Source: Pseudomonas sp. StFLB209 | Lineage (GTDB): Bacteria; Pseudomonadota; Gammaproteobacteria; Pseudomonadales; Pseudomonadaceae | Assembly (NCBI RefSeq): GCF_000829415.1 | Contig: NZ_AP014637.1 | Span: 4,481,001-4,545,000 of the forward strand | Length of the DNA stretch: 64,000 nucleotides | Direction: 5' to 3' | Made by a program: the position numbers and the translations under genes | Shown: piece by piece, positions 37,450 to 42,714 of the stretch | How positions within the stretch are numbered: position 1 is the first letter of the stretch | Layout: every line of letters begins with the position of its first letter | Notes under the pieces: model-generated | What the model was told of the DNA's origin: nothing | Databases searched by the model: none | What the model saw: only the letters and a program-made list of their open reading frames with translations

Positions 37450-38043
37450 TTACGCCAGGTTGGCCGCCGGTGACCTGGACGTCACCAGATGCTCGATGGA
37501 TTCGGTCAGCAACTCGAACGCTTCGTTATCGCTGCCATACACGGTGAAGCACGATGTCTGCGGTCGGCTGAGGCCCAGATTCAGAATGGCGGTAATGGCA
37601 TCGCGGCCGCCGGTGCGGTGCAGCGCGACTTGTAGCGGGCAGGGCAAGCCCAACTCCAGACTGAGAAAGCCGCCTCTGCCGATCAGCGATAGCAGTTGCC
37701 GGGTTTGCCGGGGATCAAAACGGCTTTGCCCGGCATGTGGCGGGCTGTTGCTGCCTGAGCCTTGGTTGCTGATGGTCAGCAGTCGGCCATTGGCGATGGC
37801 CTCGACGAACTCAGCCAGTCGCAAGTGGATGCGGCGCTCGTCTCGGCGCAGCGTCAGCGTGTGGCGCTCATCACGCATCACCACGGTGAAGGTGGTTTCT
37901 TGCGGGCCGCGATCCACCTGCAGGCTGAACGACCGCCGTTCGTTAGAGCGGGCGGCGATGCAGCTGTGCTGGAAAGTACCGTTCAGATTGGCCTGCGCGG
38001 AGAACAGCGTCAGGGTGCGCTCATCAACGATGAAGTAATTCAT
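37450..38043 (-). CDS. Phage hypothetical protein (197 aa)
   Basis: A 197-residue soluble protein starting MNYFIVDERTLTLFSAQANL. The first half has alternating beta-like hydrophobics, and a Ser/Gly/Pro-rich linker is at about residues 95-110. No family recognised. It overlaps the preceding small gene by four bases (ATGA), so they are coupled. Confidence 0.65.
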   Translation of the reverse strand: MNYFIVDERTLTLFSAQANLNGTFQHSCIAARSNERRSFSLQVDRGPQETTFTVVMRDERHTLTLRRDERRIHLRLAEFVEAIANGRLLTISNQGSGSNSPPHAGQSRFDPRQTRQLLSLIGRGGFLSLELGLPCPLQVALHRTGGRDAITAILNLGLSRPQTSCFTVYGSDNEAFELLTESIEHLVTSRSPAANLA

Positions 38044-38216
38044 GCCGCACGCCCTCCGCTCGGATTGATGGGGGCAGGGCGCTGACGCTTGGGGATCAGT
38101 CGGGGTTTACCGCCCTGGATCAGGATCAAGCAGCCAGTGCTGGCTTGCAGGTGCTCGATCAGTTGGCGGTTGTGGGTGCAGGTCGGGTGGACGTGCAGGG
38201 TGGCTGTGGTGCGCAT
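38040..38216 (-). CDS. Small phage early protein (58 aa), first gene of leftward operon
   Basis: ATG at 38216 with GAGG about eight bases upstream; the stop overlaps the next start (ATGA). The product begins MRTTATLHVHPTCTHNRQLI and ends PINPSGGRAA, with a basic Pro-rich tail. It is the first gene after the left operators, so it would be made first on induction. Function unknown. Confidence 0.65.
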   Translation of the reverse strand: MRTTATLHVHPTCTHNRQLIEHLQASTGCLILIQGGKPRLIPKRQRPAPINPSGGRAA

Positions 38217-38253
38217 GGGGGTTGCCTCGCTCTGTGGGTAGAGAAAGACAAAT

Positions 38254-38272
38254 GTTAACCGTAAGGGTTAAC
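38254..38272. promoter_or_regulatory. Left operator for the prophage repressor
   Basis: A perfect palindrome GTTAACC-N5-GGTTAAC (spacer GTAAG), upstream of the leftward early operon. The arms are identical to the operator at 40972-40990, which lies between the repressor and Cro-like genes. Confidence 0.85.
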
Positions 38273-38284
38273 TAGTCAATGAAA

Positions 38285-38303
38285 AAGTACCTTAATGGTT
38301 AAT
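38285..38303. promoter_or_regulatory. Second, weaker left operator
   Basis: The same 19-base format with one intact arm (GGTTAA) and one degenerate arm (GTACC in place of TTAACC), 31 bases centre to centre from the perfect site. This gives about three helical turns, suitable for cooperative repressor binding. Confidence 0.5.
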
Positions 38304-38384
38304 AAAATATCTTGCAACATTTTGCTTGAAGCACCTTTACAGGCAGAGGGCTACTATCGCGCTTGCTGGGTGAATCATCCAGGT

Positions 38385-38397
38385 GCTCTTTAAACAT
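38385..38397 (+). promoter_or_regulatory. boxA-like antitermination sequence
   Basis: TGCTCTTTAAACA matches the boxA consensus TGCTCTTTAACA apart from one extra A. It lies just upstream of two hairpins on the plus strand. Nus-factor loading would let RNA polymerase pass the terminator-like hairpin at 38441-38464 and transcribe the retron-like genes. Confidence 0.45.
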
Positions 38398-38411
38398 CGA
38401 TAAAGACTAGG

Positions 38412-38607
38412 CTTGCAGTTGTTGATCGGTTCGCCGATCAGCTTTGGGTTACCAAAGCTTTTTCCGCCAACGGGAAGTCATCAGTTACCTACCCGCAGCT
38501 GTCCAACTCCAAAGGTGCTAACGGACGCATTCACTTCCAGTGGACGCCATCCATAACGCCTGTGATTTGGCTGCTCAAGGTACTGACGCGCGCGCGTACT
38601 GCCAGCG
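38412..38607 (+). ncRNA. Candidate retron msr-msd RNA
   Basis: Fold drawn by eye. GCTTGCAGT (38412-38420) can pair with ACTGCCAGC (38599-38607), eight of nine, as a1/a2 arms. Inside are two adjacent short hairpins: 38424-38441 with a TTCG loop and 38441-38460 with a GTTA loop, msr-like. Then comes a long hairpin 38482-38587 (outer TCAGTTACC/GGTACTGA with one bulge, inner GCAGC/GCTGC), msd-like. Total length ~196 bases is usual for retron RNAs, and it lies upstream of a retron-type RT. The branching guanosine was not identified. The second msr-like hairpin followed by TTTT could instead be an ordinary terminator. Confidence 0.5.
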
Positions 38608-38751
38608 TGTTTCCCGGCATCAGAGTCCACCACTCGACTCAGATTCCGTAATTCACGCAGAGCAGCCGCCGTATCCGGCCGAATAAGGGCAGCCGCCCTT
38701 ACGGTCGAATGGTGCTCAGAGCAAGATTACTGGTGACGTTTGCGGCGGGGG

Positions 38752-38776
38752 GGCTTATCAGATTCTCTGATAAGCC
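38752..38776. repeat. Perfect 11-bp hairpin in the retron leader region
   Basis: GGCTTATCAGA/TCTGATAAGCC with a 3-base loop. It has no U tract, so it is not a standard terminator. It may be an RNA structure of the retron transcript or a protein-binding site. Between 38608 and 38751 there is also a 7-bp hairpin TAAGGGC/GCCCTTA. Confidence 0.6.
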
Positions 38777-38804
38777 AGAACTGTGATTTGTTACACCTTC
38801 ATTT

Positions 38805-38850
38805 TCCTTTCGGCCTAGAAGCTTCTCGGCGGGCATTTCGCCTGAAAGGA
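38805..38850 (+). promoter_or_regulatory. Hairpin covering the ribosome site of the 83-aa protein
   Basis: TCCTTTC (38805-38811) pairs with GAAAGGA (38844-38850), extended by GGC/GCC across a bulged T. The second arm includes the AAAGGAG ribosome site eight bases before ATG 38860. Translation of the small protein could therefore be kept low until the hairpin opens. Confidence 0.55.
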
Positions 38851-38859
38851 GCTATATCG

Positions 38860-39111
38860 ATGAAACAGTTAAAGAAATCTAGCCGTCGTAAAACGGCTAT
38901 GAGTAAGCACAAAAATGAAGGTGTACGCGTTGACGTTAGCGCAAAGAAGAGGAAAGGTGGTAAGAAGTCATATGTACGCAAGTCAAATCGCAGTTGGTTA
39001 AAGAGTAATTTTGATCTTCTGGTTCTTGTTGCAAAATTGATTTTTAACAACTTTACTTTGATTTGTGAGTATCTCTCAAGCGTTATTGAAGCGTTGAAGG
39101 GGATCTTCTAA
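38860..39111 (+). CDS. Retron-associated small protein: basic N-terminus, hydrophobic C-terminus (83 aa)
   Basis: Residues 1-49 contain about 19 Lys/Arg and only two acidic residues (KKSSRRKTAMSKHK, KKRKGGKKSYVRKSNR), like a nucleic-acid-binding tail. Residues 51-80 form a hydrophobic, partly amphipathic segment (FDLLVLVAKLIFNNFTLICE). It has no known enzyme domain and no signal peptide. It lies directly before the RT gene, in the place where retrons carry their effector or accessory gene. I infer a membrane-active effector tethered to RNA or msDNA; this is not established. Codon use is AT-rich, unlike the phage structural genes. It ends at a tiny coupled frame. Confidence 0.7.
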   Translation: MKQLKKSSRRKTAMSKHKNEGVRVDVSAKKRKGGKKSYVRKSNRSWLKSNFDLLVLVAKLIFNNFTLICEYLSSVIEALKGIF

Positions 39112-39173
39112 TGAATGCGCAACAGATCACAATTTCGAATTTCTAAGGCCGGTCCGAATCTCGGGCTGGCCTT
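39111..39173 (+). promoter_or_regulatory. Tiny coupled frame (11 aa) and 13-bp hairpin before the RT gene
   Basis: ATG 39111 overlaps the stop of the 83-aa gene (TAATG) and encodes MNAQQITISNF with stop at 39144-39146. A hairpin of 13 pairs (two G-T) at 39145-39173 follows at once, with TTTAT after it. This leader-peptide-then-hairpin order may tune RT expression relative to the small protein. Confidence 0.4.
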
Positions 39174-39191
39174 TATCATATTTGGGGCTGT

Positions 39192-40232
39192 ATGGACGCT
39201 ATTCTTTATCATTGTCGACCAATCTATAGTTTAAAGTCTCTAGCTTTGGCTTTGGGGGAGAGTGTTGAGTTTTTAGGGTGGCTTGCTTGCCAAGCTGATT
39301 CTCTTTATCGTCCGGTCCAATTGGTTAAAAAGGATGGCACGCCTAGGTATGCCTATGATGCTCGTGCTGATTTGAAGAAGGTTCAAAGAAAGATTGTAGA
39401 TCGTATCTTGGCAAGGGTTGTTTACCCAAAATATCTTCATGGGGGGATAAAGGACGCTGATTTTCGGCGTAGTATTTACTCAAATGCTAATCTTCACACA
39501 GGCGCTAAGTCGTATATAGTTCAGGATATTAGTAATTTTTTTCCGTCTATTAGTTTTGCTAAAGTCTATGATGTTTTTAGTCTTTTTTTTAATTTTGGTC
39601 ATGTCGTTGCTCATCTTTTAACAAGGCTAGTTACTCGTGCTGGTGTGGTCCCGCAAGGAGCCAGCACAAGCAGTTACCTAGCTAATCTAGTCTTTTGGGA
39701 TGTTGAGCCTGAAGTGGTCTTAGGCCTAAAGGAAAAAGGGTTTTGTTACTCCCGTTTTGCTGACGATATTACGGTTTCTTCACCTTCGGCTTTGAGTGCG
39801 GACGAAAAAACGGAGATCGTAACTAAGGTCACTGGTATGTTGGCTCGAAAGGGCTTCAAGCAAAAAAGATCCAAAATGCATGTTTTGAAGAAAGGGCAGG
39901 CGATTGCGTTGAGTAATGGAAAGTATGAGCCTGCATTAATAACGGGCTTGTCGATTTCTGGTCCTAAACCCGTAATAACCAAAAAGGAAAGAAATCGTAT
40001 TAGGGGGCTTGTTAAAAACTACCAAGCCTTAATTGATATGGGTAGGCCGGACTCAGAGTTGGAGAAGGTTTTTCATAAAGTGATGGGACAGGTTGGGCGT
40101 ATTATTGCTTGTGGGCAGGCAGAGGGTGCTGAGCTGAAAAAGACTTTAAATGAAGCAAGGCGACTATCCAAAAAATCTATATTTGAACGGCATGACTCTC
40201 TGATCAATGCTTCGGAGTCTTCGCAGGCATAG
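39192..40232 (+). CDS. Retron-type reverse transcriptase
   Basis: A 346-residue RT. Motif A has Asp112 in VQDISNFFPSI, motif B is VPQGASTSSYLANL, and the catalytic box is FADD (residues 189-192, in place of YADD). Retron-specific marks are NAXXH (NANLH, residues 98-102, before motif A) and the VTG-type motif as ITGL (250-253), followed by a basic thumb (KKERNRIRGLVKNY). Length fits single-domain retron RTs. It should prime from its own RNA to make msDNA. No group II maturase or DGR template repeat is present. The gene is convergent with the phage repressor gene and AT-rich. Confidence 0.85.
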   Translation: MDAILYHCRPIYSLKSLALALGESVEFLGWLACQADSLYRPVQLVKKDGTPRYAYDARADLKKVQRKIVDRILARVVYPKYLHGGIKDADFRRSIYSNANLHTGAKSYIVQDISNFFPSISFAKVYDVFSLFFNFGHVVAHLLTRLVTRAGVVPQGASTSSYLANLVFWDVEPEVVLGLKEKGFCYSRFADDITVSSPSALSADEKTEIVTKVTGMLARKGFKQKRSKMHVLKKGQAIALSNGKYEPALITGLSISGPKPVITKKERNRIRGLVKNYQALIDMGRPDSELEKVFHKVMGQVGRIIACGQAEGAELKKTLNEARRLSKKSIFERHDSLINASESSQA

Positions 40233-40260
40233 CTGAGCCAAAATAGAATTGATTGGCGCT

Positions 40261-40914
40261 CTAAATCTGTGTCACGACCCACATGGCTCGGCCTACTAAA
40301 CACCATGCATCAGTAAGTTGCTCGATTCGGTTTGGCCAACTGGGGTTTGTTGCGAGCAAGTATGACTCATTCCCTTCGATTTTGAGTTGTCTTATCATAA
40401 GAAAATTGTCAGATTTTCGTTTCGCAAGGACGAAGCTATCGTTCTTGCAAGGATGGGACGGATCGATAATGAGCCTGTCACCTGCTTGAAAGAATGGCTC
40501 CATACTCAAGCCTTCAACCGTTATACCGAAAGACTTTTCCCCGACAGGTCCGGGAGAGTTTATCCATCCGATCTGAATACCATCGGATTTTCCTGTATTT
40601 CCACTCATCCACGAATCTACAGACTTGAGATCAAGCATGGGTAACTCAGTGGCTCTGGCCCTGGCGCTAGCGCGATCTATATTCTTTGAGCTTTCTGTGC
40701 CCCCAAGAACATCAAGCTCGCCAAGCTGTAGGTGGAGTACCTGCTCAATCTCTCTGGCAATTCTGTTGCCGATCCCTTTTGTAGGATTTTTTCCCCCAAA
40801 CGCGCTCACTTGCGCTGGAGCCTTACCTAAAAGGTCTGCAATGTCGGTCAGTCGGAGCTGCCTTTCGGCCATGATCCGTCGGAGGTTTTGCAAGCGAATG
40901 TCTGAAATGGTCAT
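40261..40914 (-). CDS. Prophage repressor, CI/S24-like
   Basis: A 217-residue repressor with an N-terminal HTH (RLTDIADLLGKAPAQVSAFG) and a C-terminal S24 peptidase-like fold with Ser in VEGLSMEPFFQAGDRLIID. The position where autocleaving members have Lys (V-K-R-L type) reads IRQL, so the Ser-Lys dyad may be broken. It should bind the GTTAACC-N5-GGTTAAC sites at 40972 and 38254 and keep the prophage silent. It lies divergent from the Cro-like gene. Confidence 0.88.
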   Translation of the reverse strand: MTISDIRLQNLRRIMAERQLRLTDIADLLGKAPAQVSAFGGKNPTKGIGNRIAREIEQVLHLQLGELDVLGGTESSKNIDRASARARATELPMLDLKSVDSWMSGNTGKSDGIQIGWINSPGPVGEKSFGITVEGLSMEPFFQAGDRLIIDPSHPCKNDSFVLAKRKSDNFLMIRQLKIEGNESYLLATNPSWPNRIEQLTDAWCLVGRAMWVVTQI

Positions 40915-40971
40915 GAACCAATTCTGTCCTTCATAACCTTGTAGGTGAATGTCCTTTTGGGTATTGCGTTT

Positions 40972-40990
40972 GTTAACCGTAAAGGTTAAC
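40972..40990. promoter_or_regulatory. Right operator between repressor and Cro-like genes
   Basis: A perfect palindrome GTTAACC-N5-GGTTAAC (spacer GTAAA) in the divergent control region. The arms are identical to 38254-38272. Confidence 0.88.
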
Positions 40991-41016
40991 TTGTTCCTCG
41001 CCGGATTGGAGGACTC

Positions 41017-41250
41017 ATGAAATTACGTGACTACATCTCTCAGCTTCACAGCCCAGATTTGATTGCATACGCCCAGCGCTGTTCGATTTCCCATAGCTAT
41101 CTGAGGCTGCATGTCAAATACGCGTCGAAGAATCCAAGCGTGCCGTTGATCAAGGCCCTGGCGCGGGAAAGCGAAGGGGCGGTTTCGTTACCTGAGGTGC
41201 TTGAGCATTTTGGAATCATAGAACCACACATCGTTACAGACGTTGCGTGA
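41017..41250 (+). CDS. Cro-like regulator
   Basis: A 77-residue protein starting MKLRDYISQLHSPDLIAYAQ. A HTH-like helix pair (DLIAYAQRCSISHSYLRLHV) resembles YdaS/Cro-type proteins. It is the first rightward gene, divergent from the repressor, with a shared operator. GGAGG lies upstream of the ATG. Confidence 0.8.
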   Translation: MKLRDYISQLHSPDLIAYAQRCSISHSYLRLHVKYASKNPSVPLIKALARESEGAVSLPEVLEHFGIIEPHIVTDVA

Positions 41251-41274
41251 GGTGTGAAAACAGGAATTTAGTCA

Positions 41275-41305
41275 GAAAAAAGGCGACCTAAGGCCGCCTG
41301 CTTTT
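41275..41305 (+). terminator. Terminator after the Cro-like gene
   Basis: AGGCG/CGCCT stem with inner CC/GG pairs (41281-41299), preceded by an A run and followed by GCTTTT. It could serve as a lambda tR1-like site. From 41306 to 41593 no gene is recognised; two short frames (41453-41581 and 41541-41597) lack support. Confidence 0.5.
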
Positions 41306-41593
41306 CCCCCGACTCGCGCCACCACAGCGTTGTCGGGCCGCGGTAAATGGTGGGGCTTACCAACCCACCGTATCTACCGCGTTGTTCAAGGCACTGATGC
41401 CTTGAGTTGCTGCCCGTCTCCACCACAGATAAAGGCAGCTGTTGCGCCAGGGATGAACGAGGGACTGTTCGCCCTGGCACGGTGCCGGTTTCGGTCTAGA
41501 GGACCTTGCCGGCGTGTGGACCAACCGAGCCACGCGGCGAATGTACCACCATGTATCGCCGCGCGGCAGTGGCATTTTTAAAGGATCGCTGCC

Positions 41594-42109
41594 ATGAGTC
41601 GTAGTTACCCCTGTTCTGACCGGGCCTCGCGGGAAATTCTGCCGCTTGATCTGGCGCTGTACCACGCTGCTCGGGAGTACCCCGGTGGCGCCGCTGCAAT
41701 CGCCGCTACCACTGGCCGAAGCGCCAGTACCTTGCAACATAAGCTGTCGCCTACGCACCCCAGCCACGTGATCAATATTCAGGAATTTTGCGAAATCCTG
41801 GAGCTGACCAAGGATCGTCGGATTCTTGATGCGGTTCACGCTTTGGTGGGGGACACCATCTGGCAGGAGCTGGCCGAGGCCTATACCGATGACATGCCGG
41901 AGACCATGACCAGTGGCATCGCGACATTCTTTTACAAGGTCGCAGATCTGTCTGAAACCTGGGCGCGGTCGATTGGTGACGGCAAGGTCAGTGACCGCGA
42001 ACTGGGCGAGCTTCGCTTGCAGGTGTTTCGCGGTATTCAGGCGTTGTTGGCCATGTACAACCGCGCTTGCTATGTGAACCAGACCACGCGGGGAGGTGAG
42101 CATGGCTGA
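41594..42109 (+). CDS. Phage regulatory CII-family protein
   Basis: A 171-residue protein matching the phage CII regulatory family: YHAAREYPGGAAAIAATTGR followed by STLQHKLSPTHPSHVINIQE, then a helical oligomerisation part. It is third in the repressor-Cro-CII order typical of lambdoid regulation and is expected to promote repressor synthesis during lysogenisation. Confidence 0.85.
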   Translation: MSRSYPCSDRASREILPLDLALYHAAREYPGGAAAIAATTGRSASTLQHKLSPTHPSHVINIQEFCEILELTKDRRILDAVHALVGDTIWQELAEAYTDDMPETMTSGIATFFYKVADLSETWARSIGDGKVSDRELGELRLQVFRGIQALLAMYNRACYVNQTTRGGEHG

Positions 42110-42216
42110 CTCAACTCCCCAGTGCCTGTCAGGCGGTTTCGGTGTGGACCTTCAGGGTCATGAGCAGACCGAGGCGTTTGAAGTCGTTATCCATCTTTCA
42201 TTCAAGGTAGATTTTT

Positions 42217-42441
42217 ATGCAGACGCTGATTATCACGGGACCACAAGGCTCGGGCAAAACCACGCTGGCCGTGCAGTTGCTGGAATTCTTCGGAAAGACC
42301 CACGTTGTGGACGATTGGGACGGGCGCGAGCCTTTGCCGCTGGGGGTTTTGGCGCTGACAAATTGCGACACATTTTCAGCGGGCGATGCGCAGGTTCTCA
42401 CTCTGGAAGAGGCGCGCCAGCTACTGGCAGCGGTTGGCTGA
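42217..42441 (+). CDS. Small P-loop protein
   Basis: A 74-residue protein with an intact Walker A (ITGPQGSGKTTLAVQLLEFF, residues ~6-25) but too short for a full ATPase fold; the Walker B-like part may be VLALTNCD. AAGG lies upstream. It could bind nucleotide or help the primase-helicase gene nearby. Such mini-ATPases occur in Pseudomonas phages. Confidence 0.65.
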   Translation: MQTLIITGPQGSGKTTLAVQLLEFFGKTHVVDDWDGREPLPLGVLALTNCDTFSAGDAQVLTLEEARQLLAAVG

Positions 42442-42495
42442 ATCGCCTGGCGGTTTATCCGTTGCTTGGCCTCCTGACCCGGTTGGGAGGTGCGC

Positions 42496-42714
42496 ATGGC
42501 TGATAACGCTGATCGTGCCAACGACCTGCTGGAGTGGCGTCTGGATCAAGCGCTGAAAGCTCATCGTTCGCGTCCCGGCTGTGCTTCGCAGCAGTACTGC
42601 TGCACTTGTCGGAAGTGGATCCCCATGGCCCGGCAGATCGCGGCCAAGGGCTGCAAGCGTTGCATGCATTGCCAGGGCGCGTTTGAACGTGCGGGGGGGC
42701 GCCATGCTGGCTGA
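42496..42714 (+). CDS. DksA/TraR-type zinc-finger protein
   Basis: A 72-residue protein starting MADNADRANDLLEWRLDQAL. The TraR-like N-terminal helix is followed by a zinc finger with Cys pairs at CCTCRKW and CKRCMHCQ. Relatives bind the RNA polymerase secondary channel and shift transcription. It overlaps the primase start by 11 bases. Confidence 0.85.
   Translation: MADNADRANDLLEWRLDQALKAHRSRPGCASQQYCCTCRKWIPMARQIAAKGCKRCMHCQGAFERAGGRHAG

Noticed and set aside
38752..38776. Perfect hairpin as an intrinsic terminator
   Set aside because: No U tract follows and the downstream gene lacks a separate promoter that I can see; left as an unexplained structure.
39192..40232. RT as part of a diversity-generating retroelement or group II intron
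   Set aside because: No template/variable repeat with adenine-specific changes near a target gene, no maturase or endonuclease domain, and the NAXXH and ITG marks point to retrons.
42102..42503. Open frame after the CII gene with a good GGGAGG ribosome site
   Set aside because: After about 35 residues it runs through the Walker A protein gene in another frame and becomes Arg/Gly/Ala-rich with no motif. Something short may be translated from this start, but a 133-aa protein is not supported.
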